Assembly (NCBI RefSeq): GCF_000970455.1
Contig: NZ_LAJG01000023.1
Location: forward strand, 186,001 to 250,000
From: Devosia soli
Lineage (GTDB): Bacteria; Pseudomonadota; Alphaproteobacteria; Rhizobiales; Devosiaceae
Direction: 5' to 3'
Length of the DNA: 64,000 bases
How positions within the stretch are numbered: the first letter of the stretch is position 1; each line of letters starts with the position of its first letter. Positions 35,852 to 44,528 of the stretch are shown piece by piece. The position numbers were made by a program, and so were the translations under genes. The notes under the pieces are model-generated. The model did no database searches. It saw nothing but the letters and a program-made list of their open reading frames with translations, and was not told the origin of the DNA.

Positions 35852-35943
35852 CGTGGTTGGGAAGGCAGGCTACCGACAGTCCAGAGTGCATAGTGCACCA
35901 TCATGGGGGAGGTGGTTCGCCGATGGGTGCGGAAGCTTCGGGC

Positions 35944-36444
35944 TTAGCCCAAATAATCCTTCTTGCCGATCGGCACACCCTTGTGGCGGAGGATGTCGTA
36001 GGCGGTCGTGACGTGGAAATAGAAATTGGGCAGACCGCGGTTGAGAAGATAGGTTTCGCCTGTGAGTTCGGTATCCTGGCCGCCGATCTTGATGGTGACC
36101 GTTCGATCGTCAGAGCCGGCAAAATCCTCCGGCGAGAAGGTCGCGAGATAATCGATGGCTTTTTGCAGGCGCTGCTTGAGTTCGGCGAAGGTCTTTTCGT
36201 CATCCGGCCAGCTCGGCAATGGCTTTCCGGCGAGCCGGGCGGAAACACCCTTGGCGCCGTCAGTGGCGATCTGCACCTGGCCGCTCAGTGGGATCATGTC
36301 GGGCGCAAGGCGGGTCTCGACGAAGCTCTGCAGGTCAATGTTCTGCTCGGCCGCATAGGCTTCGGCCTTTTCGAAGATAGCGAGAAGATTTTTGAGCATG
36401 CGGGAAAAGACCGGCACCGAAGCCGAATACATGGACAGCGTCAT
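35944..36444 (-). CDS. DUF1993 family protein
   Basis: A 166-residue protein of the DUF1993 family (DinB-like four-helix fold), with MYSASVPVFSRMLKNLLAIFEKAE at the start and a C-terminal NFYFHVTTAYDILRHKGVPIGKKDYLG that contains the conserved His. The function is unknown; related folds bind metals and act on small thiols. It is separated from pyrC by a strong terminator and is probably transcribed alone. Confidence 0.87.
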   Translation of the reverse strand: MTLSMYSASVPVFSRMLKNLLAIFEKAEAYAAEQNIDLQSFVETRLAPDMIPLSGQVQIATDGAKGVSARLAGKPLPSWPDDEKTFAELKQRLQKAIDYLATFSPEDFAGSDDRTVTIKIGGQDTELTGETYLLNRGLPNFYFHVTTAYDILRHKGVPIGKKDYLG

Positions 36445-36460
36445 TGGAACACCATGAAAG

Positions 36461-36492
36461 AAAAAGCACGGGAAGCTGAGTGCCTCCCGTGC
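36461..36492 (-). terminator. Intrinsic terminator of the pyrB-pyrC operon
   Basis: GCACGGGA (36466-36473) pairs perfectly with TCCCGTGC (36485-36492), 11-nt loop; on the minus strand it is followed by TTTTTCTTTC. Confidence 0.88.
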
Positions 36493-36533
36493 CGCAAGAT
36501 AGGGTCTTGGTGTTTGCGCGGAAAGGCCAGCGC

Positions 36534-37826
36534 TTAGTCCTCGTGTAAAAATACAGTTTCGCCGGCGACGATGGTGCGCATGACCTTGCCGGCGAGGCGA
36601 GCGTTTTCGAAGCTGGTATTGCGCGAGCGCGACCGAAGCTGCTTTTCGTCGACCTGCCAGGGATAATCGAGATCGACGAGGATCAGGTCCGCCGGGGCGC
36701 CCTTGGCGATGCGACCGGCTTCGAGGCCGAGGATTTCGGCGGGTCGACTGGTCATGGCCTTCAACACGGTCAGCAGCGGAACGTCATCGGAATGAACGAG
36801 GCGCAGCGCGGCAGCGAGCAGGGTTTCGAGGCCGATGGCGCCGGTGGAGGCCTCGGCAAAGGGCTGGCGTTTGACTTCGCTGTCCTGCGGGTCGTGATCG
36901 GAATGGATCGTGTCGATCACACCCGACCGTAAACCTTCGATGACGGCGCGGCGATCGTCTTCGCTGCGGAGGGGTGTGCCGAGCTTGAAGTAGGTGCGGT
37001 AGCGGCCGATGTCGTTTTCGTTGAGGCAGAGATTGTTGATCGAGACGCCAGCGGTAATGCGCGCGTTACGCCTTTTTGCGGCCGCGACGATCTCGACTGA
37101 GGCTTCGGTCGAAATCTGAGCAGCATGGTAGCGGACACCGGTCAGTGCCGCGAGCTGCAGATCGCGCGAGAGCGGGATGGTTTCGGCTTCGCGGGCAATG
37201 CCCTTCAAACCCAAGACCGTGGCGAAGAGCCCATCGTTCATGACGCCTTCGCCGGCAAGGCTCATATCGACCGTGTGGTGGACGATCGTCATGTCATAGT
37301 TGGCGGCATAGGACATGGCGGTTCGCAGAAGCGCGGTCGACTGGATGGAATTGCGGCCATCGGACAGGCAGACCGCACCGGCTTCGCGCATGAGACCGAA
37401 CTCGGTCAGGTCCTTGCCAGCCAGGCCCTTGGTGATGCCGGCCGCGGGAAGAACGTTGACCTTCGAGGTCGCCTTGGCGCGACGGACAAGGAAATCCACC
37501 ACGGCACCATCGTCCACTGCCGGCATGGTGTCGGGCATCATCACGAAGGAGGTGACGCCACCGGCCGCGGCGGCTTCGCCAGCCGATGCGAGGGTTTCGC
37601 GATATTCCCAGCCGGGCTCGCCGGTGAAGACGCGCATGTCGATGAGGCCCGGGGTAAGGACCAGGCCGTTTGCGTTGATGACTTCAGCGTCGTCGGGGAC
37701 GCCGACGGGACCATCGAGGGCGAGGTCGGCGATGCGCCCGTTTTCGATGAGGACGGCGCCGCGCTGGTCGGTGCCCGAGGCGGGATCGACGATGCGGGCG
37801 TTTTCGATGAGGAGCGGTTTGGTCAT
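36534..37826 (-). CDS. pyrC: Dihydroorotase-like protein with lost metal ligands (PyrC' type)
   Basis: Homologous to class I dihydroorotase (amidohydrolase fold, 430 residues), and encoded with pyrB with a 4-base overlap. The metal-binding motif DxHxHxR reads D63-M-R-V-F-T-G, so both His and the substrate Arg are gone. The later CHIST His is Q237 (HAAQIST), and the TPHH pair is INN (VSINNLCL); D310 remains (HSDHDPQ). It is therefore probably inactive, serving as a structural partner of aspartate carbamoyltransferase as PyrC' does in Pseudomonas. An active dihydroorotase should be encoded elsewhere. Confidence 0.88.
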   Translation of the reverse strand: MTKPLLIENARIVDPASGTDQRGAVLIENGRIADLALDGPVGVPDDAEVINANGLVLTPGLIDMRVFTGEPGWEYRETLASAGEAAAAGGVTSFVMMPDTMPAVDDGAVVDFLVRRAKATSKVNVLPAAGITKGLAGKDLTEFGLMREAGAVCLSDGRNSIQSTALLRTAMSYAANYDMTIVHHTVDMSLAGEGVMNDGLFATVLGLKGIAREAETIPLSRDLQLAALTGVRYHAAQISTEASVEIVAAAKRRNARITAGVSINNLCLNENDIGRYRTYFKLGTPLRSEDDRRAVIEGLRSGVIDTIHSDHDPQDSEVKRQPFAEASTGAIGLETLLAAALRLVHSDDVPLLTVLKAMTSRPAEILGLEAGRIAKGAPADLILVDLDYPWQVDEKQLRSRSRNTSFENARLAGKVMRTIVAGETVFLHED

Positions 37827-38785
37827 GCCTGATCTCCCGAAAGCAGCGCGTCGAGGACAGCCATGCGGACGGCAACGCCCATTTCGACCTGATCGGTGAT
37901 GACCGAACGGGCGCCATCGGCGATGGCGGGATCGATCTCGACGCCGCGGTTCATGGGGCCGGGATGCATCACGATGGCATCGGGATTGGCAAAGGCGAGC
38001 TTTTCGGCATCGAGACCATAGAAGCGATAATATTCGCGCACCGAGGGGATCATCTTGCCGCTTGCCCGCTCATGCTGGAGGCGCAGCATCATGACGACAT
38101 CGACGCCTTTGAGGCCTTCTTCCATGTCGGTGAAAACTTCCGTCGCGAGGTGCTCGATGCCAGCAGGTAGGAGATTGCGCGGGGCGATGACGCGGGTGCG
38201 GACATGGAGCGCGCCAAGCAGCAGCAGATTGGAGCGGGCGACGCGGGAATTGGCGATGTCGCCGCAGATTGCGACGGTAAGGCCGGAAATCCGGCCCTTG
38301 TGGCGGCGGATGGTCAGCGCGTCGAGAAGGGCTTGCGTGGGGTGTTCGTGAGCACCGTCCCCGGCATTGACGACCGAGCAGCCGACTTTTTGGCTGAGCA
38401 GTTCGACGGCACCAGCAGCGCCATGGCGGACCACCAGCACATCGGGGCGCATGGCGTTGAGCGTCGCGGCCGTATCGACGAGGGTTTCGCCCTTGGAGAC
38501 CGACGACGTTTTCACCGACATGTTGACAACGAGGGCGCCGAGGCGCTTGCCGGCGATCTCGAACGACGACTGCGTGCGCGTCGAGGGCTCGAAGAAAAGG
38601 TTGATCTGGGTCTTGCCGGAGAGCGTCGGGAGCGATTTGCGCTCCTGCCGGCTGACCGGAACCATGCGCTCGGCACGGTCAAGAAGGTCGATGATCTCGT
38701 GCTGCTTGAGATCAGCAATGGAAATCAGGTGTCGTTGGCGGAACGGGGGAAAGTCGCCGGAGGTGCGGGCGGGCGTATCGGCCAT
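37823..38785 (-). CDS. pyrB: Aspartate carbamoyltransferase catalytic chain
   Basis: First committed step of pyrimidine synthesis: carbamoyl phosphate plus aspartate to carbamoyl aspartate. The 320 residues have the carbamoyl phosphate loop [13 protein letters not shown] (S68-T71), the [15 protein letters not shown] segment and [11 protein letters not shown]. No pyrI gene follows; the dihydroorotase-like partner overlaps by 4 bases, in line with the larger ATCase complexes. Upstream on the same strand is ruvX. Confidence 0.96.
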   Translation of the reverse strand: MADTPARTSGDFPPFRQRHLISIADLKQHEIIDLLDRAERMVPVSRQERKSLPTLSGKTQINLFFEPSTRTQSSFEIAGKRLGALVVNMSVKTSSVSKGETLVDTAATLNAMRPDVLVVRHGAAGAVELLSQKVGCSVVNAGDGAHEHPTQALLDALTIRRHKGRISGLTVAICGDIANSRVARSNLLLLGALHVRTRVIAPRNLLPAGIEHLATEVFTDMEEGLKGVDVVMMLRLQHERASGKMIPSVREYYRFYGLDAEKLAFANPDAIVMHPGPMNRGVEIDPAIADGARSVITDQVEMGVAVRMAVLDALLSGDQA

Positions 38786-38861
38786 GCGCGGATCCCTTCA
38801 GATTTGCTGCGGTCTATCCGAGGGGGGCGCGAGGGGCAAGCGATGAGTCGGTTTTCAACGC

Positions 38862-39314
38862 TTATGGACGACGCAGCCGATCGAGGGCGCCCTGCAAAAT
38901 GTAGCTCGCTGCCAGTTTGTCGACGACCTCGGCGCGGCGATCGCGGCGCAGATCGGCTTCGATCATCATGCGGGTGACTGCAGAGGTCGAAAGACGCTCA
39001 TCCCAGAAGGCGATCGGAAGATCGAGTTTCTGGCTGAGATTGCGGGCGAAAGCGCGGGTGGACTGGACGCGTGGGCCTTCAGATCCATCCATGTTGAGCG
39101 GCAGGCCGAGGATCAGGGCGACGGCGTTGTTCTCGGCGACAAGAGCGATGATGCGCTCCGCGTCCTGGGTGAATTTTGTGCGCTTGATCGTTTCGAGTGG
39201 AGAGGCCGAGTATCGCATGCCATCCGACACAGCGACGCCGATGGTTTTGGTGCCGAGATCGAGGCCAAGTATTTTGCCGGTGGGGGGGATGGCGGCTAGT
39301 GGGTCATTTTCCAA
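38862..39314 (-). CDS. ruvX: Holliday junction resolvase-like RuvX (YqgF)
   Basis: RNase H-fold protein of the YqgF family, linked to 16S rRNA 5' processing and possibly to junction resolution. The 150-residue form starts at a TTG (39312-39314): the core GKILGLDLGTKTIGVAVSD begins 13 residues later and no ATG is available. A TTG 16 codons upstream would add MVLLLFSLCSKSR-type residues and run through the LexA-like box. Conserved ALILGLPLNMDGSEGPR and WDERLSTSAVT are present. It usually precedes gatC, as here but divergently. Confidence 0.88.
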   Translation of the reverse strand: MENDPLAAIPPTGKILGLDLGTKTIGVAVSDGMRYSASPLETIKRTKFTQDAERIIALVAENNAVALILGLPLNMDGSEGPRVQSTRAFARNLSQKLDLPIAFWDERLSTSAVTRMMIEADLRRDRRAEVVDKLAASYILQGALDRLRRP

Positions 39315-39662
39315 AACTATAACTCTTGACTTGGAACACAAAGAGAACAATAGTAGAACCAATCTACTATATAAGTGTCTTTCCGGACTTGCTGCATCTT
39401 CCTACCGATGGCTCTGTGAAATCTGCAGTGAATGCTGATTTCTCGAGTTAGAGGACGGGATATGCGGCGGTGCCTGGATAGATGTGTAAGTACCAAGCCC
39501 AATTCGGACAGATGTCGGGCACGGCTATGCTGTGCCGTACGCCCGCGTGTTGGGTTTTGGGTCAGTGTCTATATAACTGAAATTGGACGTCGAGCAGCCC
39601 CAATTCCGTTCTCAAAATGGCGCGGGTTTTGTGGTTTGGCGCTCGCGGGAGCAACTACCTTG
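39315..39662. other. AT-richer divergent promoter interval between ruvX and the DUF2442 gene
   Basis: About 350 bases. It holds a LexA-type box (39334-39348), a TTGACT at 39326-39331 that could be a -35 element facing right, and an inverted repeat ATAGTAG/CTACTAT (39350-39356/39364-39370). The DUF2442 frame is open back to 39432 but this part has no family features, so I treat it as non-coding leader. Confidence 0.5.
39334..39348. promoter_or_regulatory. LexA-type box beside ruvX
   Basis: GAAC-N7-GAAC (read GTTCTCTTTGTGTTC on the minus strand) 20 bases upstream of the ruvX TTG and overlapping a possible rightward -35/-10 region. It matches the boxes upstream of lexA in form; a chance match cannot be excluded. 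Confidence 0.5.
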
Positions 39663-40109
39663 ATGCTGCACGTCGCTGGCTTGGTAAGGCCGGCTCACAG
39701 GTTATCCAGCGTTGTGCCACTAGCCGGACGGGTCGTGAAGATCGTCTGGTCTGACGGCCGTGAGTCTCAGGCTGATCTGATGCCGCTCTTGGCCAATCAT
39801 CGATCCTACGTGTCGCTCAGAAAAGACGACCGATTATTCCGGTCCGCCCGCGTTTCGGCTGATGGTGGGGCGTTGGAATGGAGCGATGGAAGTCGCGTGG
39901 CAGTCTCCGCCATGCTTAAACTGCCCCAGACATACATGGACGCTATCGAACTTCGGGCAATCATGGACGAATTGCGTTTGAGCGTAGAAGGTCTGAGTGC
40001 CCTGCTTGGCCTCTCGAAGCGCGTCATTGCGGACTACAGATCAGGTGTGCCAATACCAAAGCCTCTTGCCTTGGCTATGCGGTACCTGCAGGAACGTGGG
40101 AGCATTTAA
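39663..40109 (+). CDS. DUF2442 protein with C-terminal helix-turn-helix
   Basis: A 148-residue protein from the ATG at 39663. Residues about 20-80 match DUF2442 (VVKIVWSDGRESQADLMPLL and GGALEWSDGSRVAVSAML). The C-terminal third, LRLSVEGLSALLGLSKRVIADYRSG, looks like a Cro/C1-type helix-turn-helix. Such proteins are often antitoxin-like or DNA-binding; a DUF4160 partner, common beside DUF2442, is not visible. An upstream extension to 39432 is open. It may be controlled by the adjacent LexA-type box. Confidence 0.75.
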   Translation: MLHVAGLVRPAHRLSSVVPLAGRVVKIVWSDGRESQADLMPLLANHRSYVSLRKDDRLFRSARVSADGGALEWSDGSRVAVSAMLKLPQTYMDAIELRAIMDELRLSVEGLSALLGLSKRVIADYRSGVPIPKPLALAMRYLQERGSI

Positions 40110-40128
40110 CAAGCAGCATCCCAGATCA

Positions 40129-40653
40129 ATGAAACTCACCTGGTTCGGAGACGACACGTTTCGCATTCATGCGGCGGGCACGATTGTGCTTGTTGATGAA
40201 GGCGAAGGGGCCTTGCCAGCAGTGGATCGGGCGGAGCTAGTAAGTGGCGCGGAGCTTTTTGGAGGCTTTGCCGGCTGGCAAGTGCGAGATCCTGTGGCTT
40301 GGAAGCCGCGAACGCCTTTGCGGATGCTCGAGGCGGATGAGGCGATGCGGCGGCCGGAGGTGGTTAGGCTGGGGCCGGGCGTGTTAGTGGTGGATGCTGA
40401 TGGCGAGGCGCCGCTCGTGTTGGCTCAGGCAGATTTTGCGGCGGTTGGGCGTTGGCTGGGACAGGCTATCGTGGTGCTGATCGGGGAAGGGTTGGCGGCG
40501 CGCGGTGCGGCGCTTCTGGAGCGGGCGGCGCCGCGGTTGATCGCGCTGGCCGGGAGCGAGATGGAGGTCGAGGCGGCCTTTGATGCTCTGCGGGATCGGC
40601 TCGATGGGACCGGGCTTATTGCGCTCGAGCGCGGATTGGCTGTGGAAGTCTGA
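40129..40653 (+). CDS. Hypothetical protein resembling a metallo-beta-lactamase N-terminus
   Basis: A 174-residue protein starting MKLTWFGDDTFRIHAAGTIVLVDEG, similar to the first strands of MBL-fold hydrolases (typically MKLTWLGHSAFRI...ILIDP). The following HxHxDH metal site is not found, and the rest is Ala/Leu-rich with no motif I recognise. A metal-dependent hydrolase gene often stands near ruvX/gatC in Hyphomicrobiales, so this may be a degenerate relative. It follows DUF2442 by 19 bases. Confidence 0.65.
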   Translation: MKLTWFGDDTFRIHAAGTIVLVDEGEGALPAVDRAELVSGAELFGGFAGWQVRDPVAWKPRTPLRMLEADEAMRRPEVVRLGPGVLVVDADGEAPLVLAQADFAAVGRWLGQAIVVLIGEGLAARGAALLERAAPRLIALAGSEMEVEAAFDALRDRLDGTGLIALERGLAVEV

Positions 40654-40740
40654 TCCTTGGCATAAGCCATTTTCATTGTCATTTGCCGCTGCGCATTGCT
40701 AATGAAGCGGCAAAGAATGCCTTATTCGCTGGAGTTTGCC

Positions 40741-41028
40741 ATGTCTGTCGACGCCGCCACCGTCAAGCGCATCGGGCGCCTTGCCCGTATTCGTATCGAG
40801 GAGGATGAAGTCGCTGGATACCAGCAGGAGCTCAACGCGATTCTGGGCTTTGTCGAGCAGCTGGATGAAGTCGATGTCGAAGGGGTGGAACCGATGACGT
40901 CGGTGACGCCGATGCAGTTGCGCCGCCGCGATGACGTCGTGACCGATGGGTCCTATCCCGAGCAGATCGTCAAGAATGCGCCGTTGACGGAAGACAACTT
41001 CTTCATGGTGCCCAAGGTGGTCGAATAA
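40741..41028 (+). CDS. gatC: Asp-tRNA(Asn)/Glu-tRNA(Gln) amidotransferase subunit C
   Basis: Small linking subunit of GatCAB, which amidates mischarged Glu-tRNA-Gln and Asp-tRNA-Asn. The 95 residues ([19 protein letters not shown]...) show [25 protein letters not shown] and the C-terminal LRRRDDVV, standard for GatC. The ATG follows GGAG with a 6-base spacing. It ends in TAATG with the next gene, so an acetyltransferase and a periplasmic protein are inserted between gatC and gatA. Confidence 0.95.
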   Translation: MSVDAATVKRIGRLARIRIEEDEVAGYQQELNAILGFVEQLDEVDVEGVEPMTSVTPMQLRRRDDVVTDGSYPEQIVKNAPLTEDNFFMVPKVVE

Positions 41029-41510
41029 TGGCGATCTCGATCGCCATCGAGACGCCTCTGCAGGATGATGTGCGCGGGCTGGTCGAGCGGTTGAACGCGC
41101 ATCTCCTGCCCCTGTCGCCGGTCGAATTCCAGTTCAAGATGACTGTCGAGCAGATGGCCGATAGCGACACAACGCTGTTTGTCGCACGCGATGAAAGCGG
41201 TACTGCCGTCGGCATGGGTGCGCTCAAGGCGCATGGGCCGGAGCTGGGCGAAGTCAAACGTATGTATACGGTCCCGCAAGTGCGCGGGCAGCGCGTCGGC
41301 CGGCAATTGCTGGAGCGGATCGTCGGACTGGCGCGTGAGCGCGGCTTGGCGGCTGTCATGCTCGAAACCGGCACGGGCGAGGGCATGGCCGAGGCGCATC
41401 GGCTTTATACGCGTTACGGATTCGTGCCGCGCGGGCCGTTTCTCGATTATCCGGACAGCGAATGGTCGGCATTTTTCGAGATGCAGCTCATTGCAGAGAG
41501 AGTAGCGTGA
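41028..41510 (+). CDS. GNAT-family N-acetyltransferase
   Basis: A 160-residue GNAT domain protein. The acetyl-CoA binding motif A is VKRMYTVPQVRGQRVGRQLLERIVGLARERG, and motif B is YTRYGFVPRGPF. The substrate is unknown. It is coupled to gatC (1-base overlap) and to the next gene (TGATG), within the gatC-gatA operon. Confidence 0.9.
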   Translation: MAISIAIETPLQDDVRGLVERLNAHLLPLSPVEFQFKMTVEQMADSDTTLFVARDESGTAVGMGALKAHGPELGEVKRMYTVPQVRGQRVGRQLLERIVGLARERGLAAVMLETGTGEGMAEAHRLYTRYGFVPRGPFLDYPDSEWSAFFEMQLIAERVA

Positions 41511-41965
41511 TGCGCATTGTTTTGCTCGCGGCTCTGGTTTTCGCGGCGCCTGCCATGGCGCAGGAGGACCTGCGCATCGACCAGAGCAAGATCTATGTCA
41601 GCGATCCAAAGGCTTGCGACATGCTCGAGAAAAAAGGAATCGATGCCTTTATGGACCTCGATTTCGTGGCGCTTGGTTTTCCAAAGGGCATCCAGTCCAT
41701 GGAATTCCAGTGCAATTTCTTCGACATCAAGAGCCGCGAGGGATCGTCGCATCTTTTCGTCGATGCCGTCTGCGAATTGCCAGGCGAGATCTATCCGGAC
41801 ACGCTGGCGATCGCCCCTTATTCCGAGACCCAGATCCAGGTGGTCTCGTCATCCGATGCTGCCATGGCGGCGGCAGGACTTTTCGAACCGGCGAGTGAGG
41901 TTGCAGCCCCCGGCGCAACGATTTACACACGCTGCGACAATCTGAGCGAGATTACCGTTGACTGA
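41510..41965 (+). CDS. Small periplasmic protein of unknown function
   Basis: A 151-residue protein with a signal peptide ([18 protein letters not shown], cleavage likely after AMA). The mature part has four cysteines (C in KACDML, EFQCNFF, AVCELPG, TRCDNL), suited to two disulfides in the periplasm. I recognise no family. It overlaps the GNAT stop (TGATG) and its own stop overlaps the gatA start by 8 bases. Confidence 0.75.
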   Translation: MRIVLLAALVFAAPAMAQEDLRIDQSKIYVSDPKACDMLEKKGIDAFMDLDFVALGFPKGIQSMEFQCNFFDIKSREGSSHLFVDAVCELPGEIYPDTLAIAPYSETQIQVVSSSDAAMAAAGLFEPASEVAAPGATIYTRCDNLSEITVD

Positions 41966-43442
41966 CCTGACCAAGCTGAGCCTCGCCGATGCCCGCAAGG
42001 GCCTCAAGGACAAGAGCTTTACCGCGGTGGAACTGACCGACGCCTATATCGGCGCGATCGAGGCTGCCAATGACAAGCTCAATGCCTATGTGGCGACGAC
42101 GCCCGAGCAAGCGCGCGACATGGCCAAGGCAAGCGACGCCAAACTGGCGCGCGGGGAGGCTGGACTACTGGAAGGCATTCCGCTCGGCGTAAAGGATCTT
42201 TTTGCGACCAAGGGCGTCCACACCCAGGCCGCCAGCCACATTCTCGATGGGTTCAAGCCCGAATACGAATCGAGCGTAACGGCCAATCTCTGGCGCGATG
42301 GCGCGGTGATGCTGGGCAAACTCAACATGGACGAATTCGCCATGGGGTCGTCCAACGAGACGAGCTACTACGGCCCGGTAGTCAATCCATTCCGCGCCGA
42401 AGGCAGCAATGCCAATCTTGTGCCGGGCGGCTCTTCGGGTGGTTCGGCGGCCGCTGTGGCGGCATGGCTCTGCGCCGGCGCGACGGCGACCGACACTGGC
42501 GGTTCGATCCGCCAGCCGGCAGCTTTTACAGGCACCGTCGGCATCAAGCCCACCTATGGCCGCTGCTCGCGGTGGGGTACCGTAGCTTTCGCGTCTTCGC
42601 TGGACCAAGCTGGTCCGATCGCCCGCACCGTGGAAGATGCGGCGCTGATGCTGCAGTCCATGTCCGGGTTCGATCCGAAGGATTCGACGAGCGTCGATCT
42701 CGCCGTGCCGGATTTCGCTGCCGCCGTCGAACGGGGCGTCAAGGGGCTGACCATCGGCGTGCCGCGCGAATATCGCATGGACGGGATGCCGGCAGAGATC
42801 GAGGCGCTCTGGAATCAGGGTCTCGAATGGCTCAAGGCAGAAGGCGCGACGGTGAAGGACATCTCGCTCCCGCACACGAAATATGCCCTCCCGGCCTATT
42901 ATATCGTCGCACCGGCCGAGGCGTCGTCCAATCTCGCACGCTATGATGGCGTCAAATATGGGCTGCGCGTTTCGGGCAAGGACATTACGGACCTTTATGA
43001 GTTGACCCGCGCCGCTGGTTTCGGCCGCGAGGTGAAGCGCCGCATCATGATCGGCACCTATGTGCTCTCGGCCGGCTATTTCGATGCCTATTACGTCAAG
43101 GCGCAGAAGGTCCGGACGCTGATCAAGAAGGACTTCGAGGACGCCTTCAACGGTGGTGTCGATGCCGTGCTGACGCCCGCAACGCCTTCTGCGGCCTTCG
43201 GAATTGGCGATGAAGCGCTGGCGGCCGATCCAGTCGCAATGTATCTCAACGACGTCTTCACCGTAACCGTCAACATGGCGGGGCTGCCGGGCATTGCCGT
43301 GCCAGCGGGCAAGGATGGCAAGGGGCTGCCGTTGGGGCTGCAGCTGATCGGCAAGCCGTTCGACGAAGAGACATTGTTTGCAGCGGCGCGCGTGATCGAA
43401 AAGAGCACCGGCACCGATTTTGCCCCCAAGCAGTGGTGGTAA
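41958..43442 (+). CDS. gatA: Asp/Glu-tRNA amidotransferase subunit A
   Basis: Amidase-signature subunit that releases ammonia from glutamine for GatB. The 494 residues show the Ser-cisSer-Lys triad: K79 ([10 protein letters not shown]), the cis-Ser in [12 protein letters not shown] (about 160) and S183 ([12 protein letters not shown]). The start is a TTG ([15 protein letters not shown]), overlapping the upstream stop; no ATG or GTG is nearby, and the family starts at this place. gatB lies 2 kb downstream on the same strand. Confidence 0.96.
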   Translation: MTDLTKLSLADARKGLKDKSFTAVELTDAYIGAIEAANDKLNAYVATTPEQARDMAKASDAKLARGEAGLLEGIPLGVKDLFATKGVHTQAASHILDGFKPEYESSVTANLWRDGAVMLGKLNMDEFAMGSSNETSYYGPVVNPFRAEGSNANLVPGGSSGGSAAAVAAWLCAGATATDTGGSIRQPAAFTGTVGIKPTYGRCSRWGTVAFASSLDQAGPIARTVEDAALMLQSMSGFDPKDSTSVDLAVPDFAAAVERGVKGLTIGVPREYRMDGMPAEIEALWNQGLEWLKAEGATVKDISLPHTKYALPAYYIVAPAEASSNLARYDGVKYGLRVSGKDITDLYELTRAAGFGREVKRRIMIGTYVLSAGYFDAYYVKAQKVRTLIKKDFEDAFNGGVDAVLTPATPSAAFGIGDEALAADPVAMYLNDVFTVTVNMAGLPGIAVPAGKDGKGLPLGLQLIGKPFDEETLFAAARVIEKSTGTDFAPKQWW

Positions 43443-43571
43443 GCCACAAGGCTTCGGAGTCTGGCGGCGCTTGATTGCGCCGCCGTTCCGCACTATTTGC
43501 GCCCCATGCACAAGTTTAAACTGGTTGTGACGCGCCCGTCGGCTGCGTCCAGGCCAACAGGAATTTCGCCG

Positions 43572-43889
43572 ATGGCCGATGATATTTTCACGACGCTCGA
43601 CTGGTCCGAGCCACCCAAGGATATGAGCAAGCCGCTGCAGGCACTCTGGTGGCTGAAAAAAGGCGAGTTCCGCGTTGGGCCCGAATGGGAAAAAGCACAT
43701 AACATCGTCCAGGCGATGGAAGGCGTGCAGCAGTTTGATTGGGTCCATGCGCTGATGCACTGGATCGAGGCCGACATGGGCAACGCCGATTATTGGTATC
43801 GCCGCGCCGGCAAACGCCGGGCGACCGCGAGCGTCAGCGCCGAATGGGAACACATCGCGGCGGCACTAAGCGAAGTGACCAAGCACTGA
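43572..43889 (+). CDS. Conserved hypothetical protein downstream of gatA
   Basis: A 105-residue soluble protein from the ATG at 43572 (AGGA 9 bases upstream); a start at 43497 would add 25 residues. Trp- and His-rich central part: EWEKAHNIVQAME, FDWVHALMHWIEADMGNADYWYRRAG. Similar small proteins accompany gatA in many alphaproteobacteria; no function is known. It is followed by a strong terminator. Confidence 0.75.
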   Translation: MADDIFTTLDWSEPPKDMSKPLQALWWLKKGEFRVGPEWEKAHNIVQAMEGVQQFDWVHALMHWIEADMGNADYWYRRAGKRRATASVSAEWEHIAAALSEVTKH

Positions 43890-43910
43890 GCTTTGGATTT
43901 TTGGATTTTG

Positions 43911-43940
43911 GGCCGCAGGAGTGATCCTGCGGCCTTTTTT
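43911..43940 (+). terminator. Strong intrinsic terminator at end of the gatC-gatA operon
   Basis: GGCCGCAGGA (43911-43920) pairs perfectly with TCCTGCGGCC (43925-43934) around a GTGA (GNRA) tetraloop, then six T. Confidence 0.92.
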
Positions 43941-43971
43941 GTTTTGAGGCCATTTGGGGGACTGAAGATGG

Positions 43972-43994
43972 ATTGCCCGGACAAGCCGGGCAAT
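43972..43994. repeat. ATTGCCCGG palindromic repeat
   Basis: ATTGCCCGG (43972-43980) and CCGGGCAAT (43986-43994) around ACAAG. An alphaproteobacterial intergenic palindrome type. Confidence 0.65.
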
Positions 43995-44024
43995 GACGCG
44001 GGAGGGAGAACTTGCTGTTCACCC

Positions 44025-44267
44025 CTAACCCCTCAACATCTCCAGTCCCTCTCTCGTGATGCGATAGGGACCGCTGCGTTTGGAGGCGATGACCTTCTTG
44101 GCACGAAGGCGTTTGAAGAGATCGAAGCTGCAGTCGCTCATCATCCAGCCTTCGCGGGTGTAGCATTCGACGTCGACGGTTCGACCCTCGTCATCGCGGA
44201 CAGGGTCAATGCGGCCGCCAAGGGCCAGAACGCCGAGCACACGGCGTTCGATTCGGGAAATGTTCAT
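44025..44267 (-). CDS. yjhX: YjhX-family toxin-like protein
   Basis: An 80-residue protein, MNISRIERRVLGVLALGGRI...CYTREGWMMSDCSFDLFKRLR...SGPYRITREGLEMLRG, which matches the YjhX family end to end. YjhX is listed as a toxin of the YjhX/YjhQ system, where YjhQ is an acetyltransferase. Here it is on the minus strand with no directly adjacent antitoxin; a GNAT gene lies 0.6 kb away on the other strand. Confidence 0.82.
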   Translation of the reverse strand: MNISRIERRVLGVLALGGRIDPVRDDEGRTVDVECYTREGWMMSDCSFDLFKRLRAKKVIASKRSGPYRITREGLEMLRG

Positions 44268-44365
44268 TGAGGTCTGAGTGTCTAGGGCGGTGCGCTAAAG
44301 CGCTAGCCGCGAACAAACATGCCCCGCCGCTGGCATCACGCACAGAAGCCGGGTGGTTCATTCTG

Positions 44366-44386
44366 CCCCGTCGCGAGTCGACGGGG
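44366..44386. other. Hairpin in the yjhX/chorismate mutase gap
   Basis: CCCCGTCG (44366-44373) and CGACGGGG (44379-44386), 5-nt loop, no T run. The 261-base gap also contains a GC-rich imperfect palindrome near 44288-44312 and otherwise only promoter space. Confidence 0.5.
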
Positions 44387-44528
44387 TCTCAGACAATCTC
44401 AAACTGACTAGACATAAGAAATTCTCTATCGCGGGTGGGCGCGCCAGTCCACATTCGGCCCGAAGCGCGGTTGAAAAAAACGCCATGCCGGTGCAAACCA
44501 GCAACAAGACCAGTCTAGGGGATCGACA

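Larger units (their letters stand above)
35570..35943. other. 374-base interval between plsY and DUF1993, mostly repeats
   Basis: No gene visible. It holds a pair of palindromic repeats (35681-35785), a CCCGCTTTCGCGGG-type palindrome (35823-35851) and a short GTGCATAGTGCAC palindrome near 35887. The plsY promoter should be in the first 100 bases. Confidence 0.6.

Noticed and set aside
39432..39662. N-terminal extension of the DUF2442 protein to 39432
   Set aside because: The extra 77 residues are Arg/Cys-rich with no similarity to DUF2442 proteins, and the domain begins soon after the ATG at 39663. Kept as a possible alternative only.
42165..43853. A 562-codon open frame on the minus strand opposite gatA
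   Set aside because: It is antisense to gatA over nearly its whole length, with no family resemblance and a composition that mirrors the third codon positions of gatA. High GC makes such long shadow frames common.
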